A DNA stretch of 64,000 nt from Devosia sp. 67-54. Its GTDB lineage: Bacteria; Pseudomonadota; Alphaproteobacteria; Rhizobiales; Devosiaceae. Shown here one piece after another: positions 44,224 through 54,501 of the stretch. Under the pieces are notes generated by a model. That model was not told the DNA's origin, made no database searches, and saw only the letters and a list, made by a program, of their open reading frames with translations. The stretch covers positions 372,001 through 436,000 of the forward strand of contig NZ_MKVA01000011.1 of NCBI RefSeq assembly GCF_001899075.1, given 5' to 3'. Every line of letters starts with the position of its first letter. Position 1 is the stretch's first letter. The position numbers and the translations under genes were made by a program.

Positions 44224-45273
44224 CTACAACCGCACCGCCATCCCCGTGCGCACGCTCTCGTCCGCCGCAAGGCAGATCCTGAGCGACTCCACCGCGTCCT
44301 GCATCTGCCGGCTCAGGTCCATGTCCTCGACGATGGCGCGATAGACGAAATCCTGTTCCAGGGCGCAGAGCCCGTCATGGCCGGCCTCCGCCGGCACCGC
44401 GATCAGCTCGTCCGCCTGCGCGAAGCCGCCCGCCGCGTCCAGCGCCGCGTGGTGCACTCTTATCCGGTCGGCGCGCGTATGCATTTCGAGGTCGTCCGAG
44501 CGCCCGCCCGGCGCCGGCACGATCGACACCGCGCCGTTGGGGCTCACCACGTCTTTGACGAAGAACGCCTCTTCCGACATCATCGGCCCCCAGCCGGCCT
44601 CGTACCAGGCGAGCGAGCCGTCGGCGAACAGCACCTGGAACTGCCCGTAATTGTACATGTCCGGCGCCACCTCCGGCGTCAGCCGCAATCCCATGCCGCG
44701 CACCTCCACCGCCTTGGCGTCGGTGATCTGGCACATCACGTCGACATAGTGCACGCCGCAATCGACGATCGGCGACGTCGTCTGCATCAGCGCCTTGTGC
44801 GTGCGCCAGCCGGAGCCGCTCGATTGCTGGTTGAGGTTCATGCGGAACACATAGGGTCCGCCCAGCCGCCGCGCCTCGGCGATCAGCCGCACCCAGCTCG
44901 GATGGTGCCGCAGGATATAGCCCACCACGAGCTTCCGCCCGTTGGCGTTCGCGGCCGCCACCACGCGCTCGGCGTCGGCCACGTTGGTGGCCAGCGGCTT
45001 TTCCACGAACACATGCGCGCCCTGCTCGAGCGCCATCACCGCGTAGTCGGCATGCGTGTCCGAATAGGTGTTGATCGACACCAGCTCCGGCCGCGTCTCG
45101 CGCAGCGCCGCGGCGTAGTCCGGCTGCACCGCATAGCCGGACAGCTCCGGGCTCAGCCGCGGCGTCGAGCGGTTGACGAGGCCCGCGATCTCGAACCCCT
45201 CATGCCGGTGATAGGCCAGCGCATGGCTGCGCCCCATCCCCCCGAGTCCCGCCACCAGCACCCGTATCGCCAT
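44224..45273 (-). CDS. Gfo/Idh/MocA-family oxidoreductase
   Basis: The 349-residue protein begins AIRVLVAGLGGMGRSHALAY, the NAD(P)-binding motif, and has the family lysine in EKPLATN (about residue 88). C-terminal beta-sheet sequence follows, with HYVDVMCQI carrying the usual histidine. It likely oxidises or epimerises a sugar or cyclitol. ATG 45273 follows a GGAGGA site. The 310 bases between this gene and the divergent MFS gene show no other gene. Confidence 0.9.
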   Translation of the reverse strand: MAIRVLVAGLGGMGRSHALAYHRHEGFEIAGLVNRSTPRLSPELSGYAVQPDYAAALRETRPELVSINTYSDTHADYAVMALEQGAHVFVEKPLATNVADAERVVAAANANGRKLVVGYILRHHPSWVRLIAEARRLGGPYVFRMNLNQQSSGSGWRTHKALMQTTSPIVDCGVHYVDVMCQITDAKAVEVRGMGLRLTPEVAPDMYNYGQFQVLFADGSLAWYEAGWGPMMSEEAFFVKDVVSPNGAVSIVPAPGGRSDDLEMHTRADRIRVHHAALDAAGGFAQADELIAVPAEAGHDGLCALEQDFVYRAIVEDMDLSRQMQDAVESLRICLAADESVRTGMAVRL

Positions 45274-45583
45274 CGCATCCTCCCTGCCGTCCGCCCACGC
45301 ACCTAGCAGCCAATCGGCGCCGGCAGAAGCCGCTTGCGGTGCGCGCCGCAGCGGCGTAAAGGGCGGCCGTCGCGAAAAGCGGCCGCCTCCCTTGATCCGC
45401 TCAGTGGCGGAGTAAGCAGGTGGACGAATTGTCGTCCAGGCGGTCAAGCACACGCCGGCCCTGCGCCTTGCGCCGGGTCCGGCCAGCGTCCCCCAGAACC
45501 CTGATCGCCTGACCCTGTCAGGCCACCGCAGCCATCCGGCGCCGCGCGCGGCGTCCGCATGCCTGCGCCACCGGAGCACGCCC

Positions 45584-46786
45584 ATGACCCGACCGCTCGT
45601 CGTCATCTACGCCGCCGTCGTCCTCGATGCCGTCGGCATCGGCCTCGTCTTTCCCATCCTGCCCGCGCTGCTCGCCGAGGTCGCGCACACGCCCGACGTC
45701 GCGCCCTATATCGGCGTCATGACCGCGCTCTACGCCGTCATGCAGTTCGTCTTCGCGCCGGTGCTGGGCGCCCTCAGCGACCGGCTGGGCCGCCGCCCGG
45801 TGCTGCTGCTCTCGCTCGCCGGCGCCGCGATCAACTACCTGCTGCTGGCCTTTGCCCCCAGCCTCTGGCTGCTGTTCGCCGGCCGCGCCATCGCCGGGCT
45901 CACCGGCGCCAATGTCTCGGTGGCCACCGCCTACATCACCGACATCTCCGCCGAGGATATGCGCGCCCGCCGCTTCGGCCTGCTCAGCGCCATGTTCGGC
46001 ATCGGCTTCGTCGTCGGCCCCGTGCTCGGCGGCCTGCTCGGCGATTACTGGCTGCGCCTGCCGTTCATCGCCGCGGCGCTGCTCAATGGCGGCAATCTGC
46101 TGCTGGCGCTGCTGCTGCTGCCGGAATCGCGCCGCCCGGGCGGCGGCCGCCTCGAGCTTGCGGCGCTCAACCCGCTGCGGCCGTTGCGCTGGGCGCTGTC
46201 GCTGCGCGGCCTGCTGCCGCTCATCGTGCTGTTCTTCCTGCTTAGCGCCACCGGCGAGGCCTATGGCGTCTGCTGGGCCCTGTGGGGCGGCGACGCCTTC
46301 GGCTGGAACGGGCTGTGGATCGGCCTGTCGCTGGGCGCCTTCGGCCTCTGCCAGGCGCTCGCCCAGGCCATCCTGCCCGGCCCGGCAGTGAAGCTTCTGG
46401 GCGAGCGGGCCGCCATTCTCGCCGGCATCGCCGGCGTGTCCGTGGCCCTCGTCGTCATGGCGCTGGCGCGGCAGGGCTGGGTGGTGTTCGCCGTCATGCC
46501 GGTCTTCGCCCTCGGCGGCATCGGCGTGCCGGCCCTGCAATCGCTCGCCACCCGCCAGGTCGACGCCGCCCGCCAGGGCCAGTTCCAGGGCGTTCTCGCC
46601 TCGATCGTCAGCCTCGCCTCGATCGTCGCCCCGCTCGGCTTCTCCAGCCTGTATGTGCTGGTCCGCCCCGTCTGGCCCGGCGCCGTCTGGCTTTCCGTCG
46701 TCGCCCTCTACGCCCTCGCCATCCCGCTGATCCTCGCCCTCAGGCTGAAGCCGGCCGCGCCCGCCGCCGGCCGATCTCCGGCTTAA
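45584..46786 (+). CDS. MFS exporter, TetA/TCR-like
   Basis: The 400-residue protein has twelve membrane segments. Motif A, GALSDRLGRRPVLLLSLAG, is between segments 2 and 3, and the start VIYAAVVLDAVGIGLVFPIL is characteristic of the tetracycline-resistance subfamily of drug/H+ antiporters. ARRFGLLSAMFGIGFVVGPV forms segment 5. Many chromosomal members confer no tetracycline resistance, so the substrate is open. No tetR-type regulator is adjacent. Confidence 0.88.
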   Translation: MTRPLVVIYAAVVLDAVGIGLVFPILPALLAEVAHTPDVAPYIGVMTALYAVMQFVFAPVLGALSDRLGRRPVLLLSLAGAAINYLLLAFAPSLWLLFAGRAIAGLTGANVSVATAYITDISAEDMRARRFGLLSAMFGIGFVVGPVLGGLLGDYWLRLPFIAAALLNGGNLLLALLLLPESRRPGGGRLELAALNPLRPLRWALSLRGLLPLIVLFFLLSATGEAYGVCWALWGGDAFGWNGLWIGLSLGAFGLCQALAQAILPGPAVKLLGERAAILAGIAGVSVALVVMALARQGWVVFAVMPVFALGGIGVPALQSLATRQVDAARQGQFQGVLASIVSLASIVAPLGFSSLYVLVRPVWPGAVWLSVVALYALAIPLILALRLKPAAPAAGRSPA

Positions 46787-46880
46787 CCTCCGATAAACCA
46801 AGTTTGCGCGGCCCCTGCCGGCCTGCTATCAGCCCGCTTCAGGCGGCTGCTCCCCGGCCGGCCGGACGATTCTGAGGCCC

Positions 46881-48686
46881 ATGTCCACCCCGCTCGACCA
46901 TATCCGCAACTTCTCCATCGTCGCCCATATCGACCACGGCAAGTCGACGCTGGCCGACCGGCTGATCCAGATGACCGGCGGCCTCGAGGCGCGCGAGATG
47001 AAGGAGCAGGTGCTCGATTCCATGGAGATCGAGCGCGAGCGCGGCATCACCATCAAGGCGCAGACCGTCCGCCTCAATTATCGCGCCAGGAATGGCGAGG
47101 ACTATGTCCTCAACCTTATCGACACCCCCGGCCACGTCGATTTCGCCTACGAGGTCAACCGCTCGCTCGCCGCCGTCGAGGGCAGCCTGCTGGTGGTCGA
47201 CGCCACCCAGGGCGTCGAGGCGCAGACCCTCGCCAACGTCTATCACGCGATGGAAGTCGACCACGAGATCGTGCCGGTCATCAACAAGGTCGACCTGCCC
47301 GCCGCCGACGTCGATCGCGTCAAGCAGCAGATCGAGGACGTGATCGGCCTCGACGCCTCCGACGCACTCGAGATTTCCGCCAAGACCGGGCTCGGCATCG
47401 ACACCGTGCTCGAGGCGATCGTGCACCGCCTGCCGGCCCCCAAGGGCGACCCCGCCGCGCCGCTCAAGGCGCTGCTGGTCGATAGCTGGTACGACACCTA
47501 TCTCGGCGTCGTCGTCCTCATCCGCGTCGTCGACGGCACCATCAAAAAGGGCCAGAAGATCCGGATGATGGCCACCAAGGCCGCCTACGAGCTCGACCGC
47601 GTCGGCGTGTTCACCCCCAAGCTGGTGGACGTCGGCGAGCTCGGCCCCGGCGAGATCGGCTTTTTCACCGCCGCCATCAAGCAGGTGGCCGACACCAATG
47701 TCGGCGACACCATCACCGACGACCGCCGCCCCACCGCCACCGCGCTCCCCGGCTTCCGCCCGGCGCAGCCCGTCGTGTTCTGCGGCCTCTTTCCCGTCGA
47801 CGCCTCCGATTTCGAGGAGCTGCGCGAGGCCATGGGCAAGCTGCGCCTCAACGACGCCAGCTTCTCGTTCGAGATGGAAACCTCCGCCGCCCTCGGCTTC
47901 GGCTTCCGCTGCGGCTTCCTTGGCCTCCTGCATCTCGAGATCATCCAGGAACGGCTGAGCCGCGAGTTCAACCTCGACCTCATCGCCACCGCCCCCTCGG
48001 TGGTCTACGAGATCGAGCTCACCTCCGGCGAAACCATCCAGCTCCACAACCCCGCCGACATGCCCGAGGTCACGCGCATCAAGGAAATCCGCGAGCCCTG
48101 GATCAAGGCCACCATCCTCACCCCGGACGAATATCTCGGCTCCATCCTGAAGCTCTGCCAGGACCGGCGCGGCATCCAGCGCAACATGACCTATGTCGGC
48201 AACCGCGCCATGATCGAATACGACCTGCCGCTCAACGAGGTGGTGTTCGATTTCTACGACCGCCTCAAATCCATCTCCGCCGGCTACGCCAGCTTCGACT
48301 ACACCCTCGCCGACTACCGCGCCGGCGATCTGGTGAAGCTCACCATCCTCGTCAACGCCGAGCCGGTCGACGCGCTATCCATGCTGGTCCACCGCCACGC
48401 CGCGGAAAGCCGTGGCAGGCAAATGTGCGAAAAGCTCAAGGACCTGATCCCCCCCCACCTCTTCGTCATCCCGATTCAAGCCGCCATCGGCGGCAAGATC
48501 ATCGCGAGGGAGACAGTGCGCGCCATGCGCAAGGACGTCACCGCCAAATGCTACGGCGGCGACGCCACCCGCAAACGCAAACTGCTGGAAAAGCAGAAGG
48601 CGGGCAAGAAACGCATGCGCCAGTTCGGCAGCGTGGAGATCCCGCAGGAAGCGTTCATCGCGGCGCTAAAGATGGATGATAATTGA
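46881..48686 (+). CDS. lepA: elongation factor 4
   Basis: The 601-residue GTPase is LepA/EF4, which acts on ribosomes to relieve stalling or back-translocation. G1 AHIDHGKST (15-23), G2/G3 [13 protein letters not shown] and DTPGHVDF, and NKVD (133-136) are intact. The LepA-specific C-terminal domain ends with [20 protein letters not shown] and [10 protein letters not shown]. Length is normal. Its stop overlaps the ATG of the next small gene (TGATG), so the two are coupled. Confidence 0.97.
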   Translation: MSTPLDHIRNFSIVAHIDHGKSTLADRLIQMTGGLEAREMKEQVLDSMEIERERGITIKAQTVRLNYRARNGEDYVLNLIDTPGHVDFAYEVNRSLAAVEGSLLVVDATQGVEAQTLANVYHAMEVDHEIVPVINKVDLPAADVDRVKQQIEDVIGLDASDALEISAKTGLGIDTVLEAIVHRLPAPKGDPAAPLKALLVDSWYDTYLGVVVLIRVVDGTIKKGQKIRMMATKAAYELDRVGVFTPKLVDVGELGPGEIGFFTAAIKQVADTNVGDTITDDRRPTATALPGFRPAQPVVFCGLFPVDASDFEELREAMGKLRLNDASFSFEMETSAALGFGFRCGFLGLLHLEIIQERLSREFNLDLIATAPSVVYEIELTSGETIQLHNPADMPEVTRIKEIREPWIKATILTPDEYLGSILKLCQDRRGIQRNMTYVGNRAMIEYDLPLNEVVFDFYDRLKSISAGYASFDYTLADYRAGDLVKLTILVNAEPVDALSMLVHRHAAESRGRQMCEKLKDLIPPHLFVIPIQAAIGGKIIARETVRAMRKDVTAKCYGGDATRKRKLLEKQKAGKKRMRQFGSVEIPQEAFIAALKMDDN

Positions 48687-48928
48687 TGCGTATCTATCGG
48701 CTTCACGACGGCAAAAAATGGCCGCCCGCAAAGAAGGATGGCTTGTTTGTGCTAGGCGATCCACGCGCCGGTGACAAAAAGCATCACGAGAAGAACGAGG
48801 TGCTTGTTCGCACCGAGGAGGAAGCCATCCGGCTTCTCCGTGACGGCTTCTCCATTCGCATCGAAACCTCGACCCGGCCGAGCCTCGTAAGGCGCAATTT
48901 GTTCGTGGATGACTTTCGTCTTAGCTGA
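48686..48928 (+). CDS. small hypothetical protein coupled to lepA
   Basis: The 80-residue protein [20 protein letters not shown] through STRPSLVRRNLFVDDFRLS is charged and soluble, with no recognised domain. Its start codon overlaps the lepA stop by one base, which implies reinitiation after LepA. Base composition is slightly less GC-rich than lepA, which may indicate recent arrival. Function unknown. Confidence 0.6.
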   Translation: MRIYRLHDGKKWPPAKKDGLFVLGDPRAGDKKHHEKNEVLVRTEEEAIRLLRDGFSIRIETSTRPSLVRRNLFVDDFRLS

Positions 48929-49051
48929 GCGTTCGGCCGCCCGACGACCTCGCCGCCGATCTGAGCGCCGTGTTCGGCGCTACGGTGTATGGCCGGGGTC
49001 TTCCCCCGACACCGCGCCTCCGCTACCGTCCGCGCAGTGGAGGGATCGCGC

Positions 49052-49498
49052 ATGGCCAGTCTGCTGACATTGACCAGGGGGCTGGGCGTCCGCACGCTGG
49101 CGCGCGGCGAGGTGCTGATCGCCGCCGGCGACGAGCCGTCGGGCGACATGTATGTGCTCGAGGCCGGCCGCCTCGGCGTCGAGCGCGACGGTGTGCCGCT
49201 CGCGACCATCAGCGAGCCCGGCGCGCTGATCGGCGAAATGAGCGTGCTGCTGGGCACCGCCCACAGCGCCACCGTGCGGGCCGAGGCGGCGAGCAGCGTG
49301 CGCGTCATCGACAACGCCGTCGCCTTCATGGAGCGCACGCCGCTGGTGGCGCTGCATGTCGCGACGCTCGCCTGCGCCCGGCTCGATGCCACCAGCGCGC
49401 TCCTGGTCGAGATGCGCCGCGACGCCGGCAAGGCCGACCAATCCATGCTCGGCCGCCTGTTCGGCGCGCTGAACGGCACGCCGCGCCCCGGCGCCTGA
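49052..49498 (+). CDS. single-domain cyclic-nucleotide-binding protein
   Basis: The 148-residue protein is a stand-alone CNB fold: LARGEVLIAAGDEPSGDMYVLEAGRL, GALIGEMSVLLGTAHSATVRA with the phosphate-binding-cassette-like GEMSVLLGTAHSATV (about 66-80), and a C-terminal helix. It lacks the HTH of Crp/Fnr regulators and any effector domain. It could be a cAMP or cGMP sensor acting on partners. GGAGGG precedes ATG 49052. A second protein of the same design lies at 52408. Confidence 0.85.
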   Translation: MASLLTLTRGLGVRTLARGEVLIAAGDEPSGDMYVLEAGRLGVERDGVPLATISEPGALIGEMSVLLGTAHSATVRAEAASSVRVIDNAVAFMERTPLVALHVATLACARLDATSALLVEMRRDAGKADQSMLGRLFGALNGTPRPGA

Positions 49499-49593
49499 AG
49501 GCCGGCCCGCGCGCGCTCGCCGCACCCGCCGCCCGTGGACTTCGCCCGCGCCGCATGTGCTAGAACAGCGGCGCGCAACCCACGGAGGCTTTC

Positions 49594-50568
49594 ATGCAGA
49601 TCGGTATCGTCGGACTCGGGCGCATGGGGGCCAATATCGCGCGGCGGCTGCTGCAGGGCGGGCACGCGCCGGTGGTTTACGACATCGACGCCGCCGCCCG
49701 CACCGCGCTCGGCGGCGAGGGGGCGATACCCGCCGAAACGCTCGAGGCGCTGGTCGGCGCGCTCGCCGCGCCGCGCACCGTCTGGGTCATGCTGCCGGCC
49801 GGCAAGGTCACCGAGGGCACCATCGCTCATCTCGCCTCCATCCTCGGCGAAGGCGACACCGTCATCGACGGCGGCAACACCTACTACAAGGACGATGTGC
49901 GCCGCGCCGCCGAGCTCGAAAAATCCGGCATCCACTATATCGACGTCGGCACCTCGGGCGGCGTCTGGGGGCTCACCCGCGGCTATTGCATGATGATCGG
50001 CGGCCCCGATGCCGAAGTGCGCCGGCTCGACCCGATCTTCCGCACCCTGGCGCCCGGCGCCGGCGACATTCCCAGAACCCCCGACCGCGACGATCACGAT
50101 CCGCGTGCCGAGCTCGGCTACATCCATGCCGGGCCAGCCGGGGCCGGGCACTTCGTCAAGATGGTGCACAACGGCATCGAATACGGCATGATGCAGGCCT
50201 ATGGCGAAGGCTTCGACATCCTCAAGGGCAAGAACGCCGATCTATTGCCGCCCGGCGAGCGCTACGATCTGAAGCTCGCCGACGTCGCCGAAGTGTGGCG
50301 CCGCGGCTCGGTGATCTCCTCCTGGCTGCTCGACCTCGCCGCCGAGGCGCTGGCCAGGGATCCGGCGCTCGAAACCTTCTCCGGCTATGTCGAGGATTCC
50401 GGCGAAGGCCGCTGGACCGTCGAGGCCGCCATCGAGGAGGCGATCCCCGCCGAGGTGCTCACCGCCTCGCTCTACACCCGCTTCCGCTCGCGCCAGTCGC
50501 ACAATTTCGCCGAAAAGCTGCTGAGCGCCATGCGCTTCGGCTTCGGCGGCCACGTCGAGAAGAAATAG
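49594..50568 (+). CDS. gnd: 6-phosphogluconate dehydrogenase, short (YqeC/GntZ-like) type
   Basis: The 324-residue enzyme has the N-terminal Rossmann motif GLGRMG (7-12), [32 protein letters not shown], and the catalytic lysine region [20 protein letters not shown]. It is shorter than the classical 470-residue Gnd and matches the decarboxylating short form that is often NAD-dependent. It converts 6-phosphogluconate to ribulose 5-phosphate plus CO2. It stands alone, without zwf or edd nearby. Confidence 0.92.
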   Translation: MQIGIVGLGRMGANIARRLLQGGHAPVVYDIDAAARTALGGEGAIPAETLEALVGALAAPRTVWVMLPAGKVTEGTIAHLASILGEGDTVIDGGNTYYKDDVRRAAELEKSGIHYIDVGTSGGVWGLTRGYCMMIGGPDAEVRRLDPIFRTLAPGAGDIPRTPDRDDHDPRAELGYIHAGPAGAGHFVKMVHNGIEYGMMQAYGEGFDILKGKNADLLPPGERYDLKLADVAEVWRRGSVISSWLLDLAAEALARDPALETFSGYVEDSGEGRWTVEAAIEEAIPAEVLTASLYTRFRSRQSHNFAEKLLSAMRFGFGGHVEKK

Positions 50569-50583
50569 CCGCCCACCAGAACG

Positions 50584-51519
50584 CTATTCGCTCATCGCCG
50601 TGCACAGCGCGCTCATGTCCTTGAGCTCGGTCGGCGAAGCGCTCCACAGATCGTGCTCCACCGTCATGTCGAGCGCGCAGCGGCAATAGGCGGTGCAGAA
50701 TTGCGGCCCGCCGGCGCCCTCGGCCTTGCCCTTGCCGGCAAGGCAGCTCGCGGTGCAGCTCTGCGTGAAGCTCTCGAGCTTGGCCTGCTCTGCCGATTGC
50801 CGCCAATTGGCGATCGGCGTCACGATGCCGAACAGGATCGGCTGGTGCACCAGGTAGACGACAAGGCTCCAGCGCCCGAGGAGCGCCAGCCCGCGCACCG
50901 CCCGGCTGCCGCTCGACCAGCCGAAGGCCGGCGTGCCGCGCAGCACCCGCATGCCGAGCATGCCGAGCAGCATCACCCCCAGCCACGGGAACACCGGCAC
51001 CAGGTCGGCCGTCTCCGGCGTCACCCTGAACAAGCCGATCCAGTTGAGCCAGCGCGGATCGAACGCATCGGACGAAAACACCGCCGGCAGCCCCAGCGCC
51101 AATGCGGCCACCGCCGCGCCCGCCCATAGCGGCGCGCCGACCAGCGGCAGGCACAGCAGCGAGCCCAGCGCGATCATGTGCAGCACGCCGAAATAGGCGA
51201 GATCGTCGCCGAACAGGAACCACGTTCCGGCGCTCACCGCGGCGGCCGCGGCCACCAGCATCGCCTCGCGCCGCCAGAAGCCGCGCCAGGCGATGCCCTC
51301 GCCATGCGCCAACGTCAGCCCGGCGCCGGCGAGCAGCAGGAACGCCGTGAGGATCGCGCGCTGCGCCGTGATCCACACCGGATCGACGCCGATGCCGACA
51401 TTGATCAGGCCGTAATAATTGAGGTCCCAGCACAGATGGTAGGCGGCCATCGCCACCAGCGCCAGGCCGCGATAGACGTCGACCGCCTGCAGCCGCCGTC
51501 GTGCCGTCGTTTCACCCAT
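50584..51519 (-). CDS. DUF1624-type membrane acyltransferase-like protein
   Basis: The 311-residue protein has about eight membrane segments beginning RLQAVDVYRGLALVAMAAYH, matching the DUF1624/heparan-alpha-glucosaminide N-acetyltransferase-like family (DxxRG and H in the first segment). After the last segment (LVVYLVHQPILFGI) comes an unusual 60-residue tail with six cysteines (SCTASC, FCTAYCRC, LCTA). GAGGAG lies upstream of ATG 51519. The tail is not part of the usual family and may form a disulfide-rich periplasmic cap. Confidence 0.78.
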   Translation of the reverse strand: MGETTARRRLQAVDVYRGLALVAMAAYHLCWDLNYYGLINVGIGVDPVWITAQRAILTAFLLLAGAGLTLAHGEGIAWRGFWRREAMLVAAAAAVSAGTWFLFGDDLAYFGVLHMIALGSLLCLPLVGAPLWAGAAVAALALGLPAVFSSDAFDPRWLNWIGLFRVTPETADLVPVFPWLGVMLLGMLGMRVLRGTPAFGWSSGSRAVRGLALLGRWSLVVYLVHQPILFGIVTPIANWRQSAEQAKLESFTQSCTASCLAGKGKAEGAGGPQFCTAYCRCALDMTVEHDLWSASPTELKDMSALCTAMSE

Positions 51520-51722
51520 CGCGCGCTCCTCACCGGCCCGGCGCCGGCGCCCGCCGCGCGTCCGCCATGGCCGGCGCGGGGCCGCTCCCTCATGCCGAAA
51601 AATCGGCGCCGCCGGAAGGCCCCGCATATCCCCGCCGCCGCGAATTGTCGCGGGAACCGGGCCGCGGGCACCGGGGTTGGGGGGTGGAGGTCGCAAGTCC
51701 CGACAACACGAAAGGATTCCCC

Positions 51723-52325
51723 ATGCGCAAACTCCTCCTGGCCGGTGTCGCCGTGCTCAGCCTCGGCGCCGCCACCCTGCCCGCCGCCTATGCCGCGAGC
51801 ACCCTCGGCGCCGCGGCCGGCGCCACCACCGGCTCGACCCTCGGCTTCATCTTCGGCGGCCCGGTCGGCGCCATCATCGGCGGCTTTTCCGGCGCCGTCG
51901 TCGGCAGCACCGTTCCCGACACCTCGGTGACCTTCGCCGGCACCCATCCGGTCGAGCAGGTCTATCTCAAGGATCATGTGAAGGTCGGCTACAAGGTCGG
52001 CGGCACCGTCAAGCTCTACCCGATCGACGGCGACGACGCGCACGCCTATTTCTACGCCAACAACCGCGTCTGGATCGTCGACCGCAGCAGCGGCAAGATC
52101 GTCGCCTCGCCCGGCTTCGTCGTCTCCGACCGCACCGTCGCCTACGTCAAGGCGCACCCGACCGGCTCGGTCCGCTTCTCCGGCAGCCTGGCGCCCGGCG
52201 CGCATCTGAAGAGCAGCGTCCGGATCACCGCCATCCCCGACGCCCGCGGCTACGGCTACGTCTATCTCAACGACCGCCCGGCGCTGGTCGATACCGGCAG
52301 CCGCACCGTGGTCTGGGTCGAATAG
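51723..52325 (+). CDS. exported DUF1236 protein
   Basis: The 200-residue protein has a signal peptide (LLLAGVAVLSLGAATLPAAYA) and a glycine-zipper-like stretch (GSTLGFIFGGPVGAIIGGFS, about 37-57). Two C-terminal repeats follow, each with the DUF1236 pattern (VKLYPIDGDDAHAYFYANNR, then ARGYGYVYLNDRPALVDTGS). The family is common in Rhizobiales and likely sits in the outer envelope. ATG 51723 has AAAGGA upstream. Confidence 0.85.
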   Translation: MRKLLLAGVAVLSLGAATLPAAYAASTLGAAAGATTGSTLGFIFGGPVGAIIGGFSGAVVGSTVPDTSVTFAGTHPVEQVYLKDHVKVGYKVGGTVKLYPIDGDDAHAYFYANNRVWIVDRSSGKIVASPGFVVSDRTVAYVKAHPTGSVRFSGSLAPGAHLKSSVRITAIPDARGYGYVYLNDRPALVDTGSRTVVWVE

Positions 52326-52407
52326 CCTCCGGCGCCATCATCGGCTAGCATGCAAAGGCCGGGCCTTCGGGGTCCGGCCCTTGCGCATCGACCGAGAGGA
52401 CGCCGCC

Positions 52408-52821
52408 GTGCCCGCTCCCTGGCTCCGCCGCGACTGGATCGCCCCCGGCATGACCCTGATCGAGCAGGGCGGCAGCACCGGCCAGCTCTACGTCCTCAAG
52501 GACGGCCAGCTCGAAGTCTTGCGCGACGGCCGGCACGTCTCGACCATCCGGACGCCCGGCGCCGTGGTCGGCGAAATCAGCGTCCTGCTCGACATGCCGC
52601 AAAGCGCCACGGTACGCGCCGTCACCGCCGTCGACTATTTCGTCATCGACGACGCCATCGCCGTGCTCAACGCCCACCCCGACTGGCTGCTGCAGATCGC
52701 TCGCCTCTTGGCGCAGCGCGTCAACGCCACCACCGCGCTCCTCACCCGCGACAAGGCCGAGGAGCCGGCGCTGGTCCTGCCGCAGAATTTCATGTCGAGC
52801 TGGACCGACCCCGCGATATGA
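52408..52821 (+). CDS. second single-domain cyclic-nucleotide-binding protein
   Basis: The 137-residue protein parallels the one at 49052: [40 protein letters not shown] and a C-terminal helix ([18 protein letters not shown]). No HTH or catalytic domain is attached. I start at GTG 52408, preceded by GAGAGGA; a TTG at 52381 would extend it. It overlaps the SelW-like gene at ATGA, so the pair is translationally coupled, which suggests a functional link between nucleotide sensing and a thiol protein. Confidence 0.83.
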   Translation: MPAPWLRRDWIAPGMTLIEQGGSTGQLYVLKDGQLEVLRDGRHVSTIRTPGAVVGEISVLLDMPQSATVRAVTAVDYFVIDDAIAVLNAHPDWLLQIARLLAQRVNATTALLTRDKAEEPALVLPQNFMSSWTDPAI

Positions 52822-53126
52822 CCGCCGGCAAGCCCGTCCTGCGCATCACCTACTGCACCCAGTGCAACTGGCTGCTGCGCGCCGCCTGGATGGCGCAGGA
52901 GGCGCTCGCGACCTTCTCGCTCGAGCTGGGCGAGGTGGCGCTCGTTCCCGGCACCGGCGGCATCTTCCGGATCCACCTCGATGGCGCGCTGCTCTGGGAC
53001 CGCAGGCGCGACGGCGGCTTCCCCGATGTCCGGCAGCTCAAGCAGCTGCTGCGCGACCGCATCGATCCCGGCCGCGACCTCGGCCACATCGACCGCGCCG
53101 CAAAACCTGTTCCATCGGACGGCTGA
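52818..53126 (+). CDS. SelW/Rdx-family thioredoxin-fold protein
   Basis: The 102-residue protein has the Rdx pattern: [20 protein letters not shown] with a CxxC near residue 13, then [20 protein letters not shown] and [13 protein letters not shown]. Members are selenoprotein W-like thiol proteins; here both redox residues are cysteine. It is coupled by a four-base overlap to the CNB protein gene upstream. Its redox partner is unknown. Confidence 0.88.
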   Translation: MTAGKPVLRITYCTQCNWLLRAAWMAQEALATFSLELGEVALVPGTGGIFRIHLDGALLWDRRRDGGFPDVRQLKQLLRDRIDPGRDLGHIDRAAKPVPSDG

Positions 53127-53185
53127 CGCCGCAAAAGCCGGCCGCGGGAAACGATCGAGCGGCCCGCGCCGACGCATCAGTCGGG

Positions 53186-53226
53186 CCCCCCCTCCCCCTT
53201 GCGGGGAGGGGCCGGGGGTGGGGGCC
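53186..53226. repeat. GC-rich palindromic intergenic repeat, half copy
   Basis: CCCCCCCTCCCCCTTGCGGG and the following GAGGGGCCGGGGGTGGGGGC are the right arm of the repeat family seen at 35553. It is preceded by GCATCAGTCGGG in place of the central segment. Confidence 0.7.
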
Positions 53227-53371
53227 ACGCCCACCGGCCGCGCCATCCACCAACCCCGCCAGCCCCACCGCCGCCAACCGCGCTTTCGCTTGCGGTTTAA
53301 CTGCTCTAGTGTCGCCGGCAAGCCTGCACCGGGGACGATGTGCAGGCACACGATCAGGGAGACTGCGCCTC

Positions 53372-54187
53372 ATGAGACACGCTTTGACCGCGCTCGCCGC
53401 GACGCTGTTCGCCGCCGCCGCCGCCATCGGTTCCGCCGCTGCCGCTGAGCTGCCCGACCTCAAGGGCCGCACCATCCAGGCGGTCACCGAGAACGCCTAC
53501 ACCCCGCTCAACTTCGCCGATCCGGCCACCGGCAAGGGCATCGGCTGGGAATACGACGCGGTCGACGAGATCGGTAAGCGCCTCAACGCGAAGATCAACT
53601 GGAACGTCATGTCGTGGGACACCATGATCCAGGCCGTGCATGACGGCCAGTTCGACATCGGCATGGACGGCATTTCCATCACCGACGAGCGCAAGGCGCA
53701 GGTCGATTTCTCCGACCCCTACATGGACAACAAGGAATACATGCTGGTCCGCCAAAGCGAGGATCGCATCAGGCAGCCGGGCGATCTCGTCACCAACACC
53801 GACCTCTTGATCGGCGCGCAGTCGGGCACCTCCGGCTTCTACGCCGCCGAAGGCCTGCTCAATCCCGACCTCAAGGACGGCGACACGCCCGACGACAGCC
53901 GCATCAAGCTGTTCGACACCTTCGGCGCCTCGGTGCAGGCGCTCAAGGCCGGCGACGTCGACATGGTGCTGATGGACCAGGCCTCGATCAACGGCTACAT
54001 CGCCGCCGATCCGGGCGTGTTCAAGACCGTGGGCGATCCGATCGGCTCGGACCAGTTCGGCTTCATCTTCAAGCCGGGCTCCGACCTCGTGGCCCCGGTC
54101 AACGCCGCCCTGGCATCGATGCAGGCCGACGGCACCCTCGACGCCCTGAACCGCAAATGGTTCTACGAGTACAGCGCCGCCAAATAG
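53372..54187 (+). CDS. amino-acid ABC transporter substrate-binding protein
   Basis: The 271-residue protein has a signal peptide ([22 protein letters not shown]). The mature family-3 pattern includes [59 protein letters not shown] and a C-terminal [13 protein letters not shown]. It likely binds polar or basic amino acids. The permease gene follows after a 300-base repeat-filled gap. No ATPase gene accompanies them. Confidence 0.9.
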   Translation: MRHALTALAATLFAAAAAIGSAAAAELPDLKGRTIQAVTENAYTPLNFADPATGKGIGWEYDAVDEIGKRLNAKINWNVMSWDTMIQAVHDGQFDIGMDGISITDERKAQVDFSDPYMDNKEYMLVRQSEDRIRQPGDLVTNTDLLIGAQSGTSGFYAAEGLLNPDLKDGDTPDDSRIKLFDTFGASVQALKAGDVDMVLMDQASINGYIAADPGVFKTVGDPIGSDQFGFIFKPGSDLVAPVNAALASMQADGTLDALNRKWFYEYSAAK

Positions 54188-54223
54188 CGGCGACGGGGCC
54201 CCATCGACAGTGCGCGTGGCCCC

Positions 54224-54465
54224 ACTCCCGTCCCCTCCCCGCAAGGGGGAGGGGGGCGATAGAGCCGCGAGCGAGATGTGGAAGTCAGGCTCCCCTCCCC
54301 CTTGCGGGGAGGGGTTGGGGGTGGGGGCCACACCCGCCACGCCCGCCACGCCACGTCGCGTCCGCTCCCATGGCGGGGAGGAGCGGGGGCCGGTGCCACG
54401 CTCCTCCGATGAAGCAGTCGGGCTCCCCTCCCCCTTGCGGGGAGGGGCCGGGGGTGGGGGCCAGG
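54224..54465. repeat. compound block of GC-rich palindromic repeats
   Basis: One full copy (54224-54330) is followed by a degenerate arm near 54369-54410 and a further right arm at 54421-54465. The block fills the gap between the binding-protein and permease genes of the amino-acid importer, and could tune expression between them by stem-loops in the mRNA. Confidence 0.7.
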
Positions 54466-54501
54466 CCCACCAGACAAGCATCCACAACCACAGCAGCGCA
54501 C

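Noticed and set aside
48686-48928. Toxin or antitoxin paired with lepA
   Set aside because: The 80-residue protein has no toxin or antitoxin motif and its partner is a conserved housekeeping GTPase.
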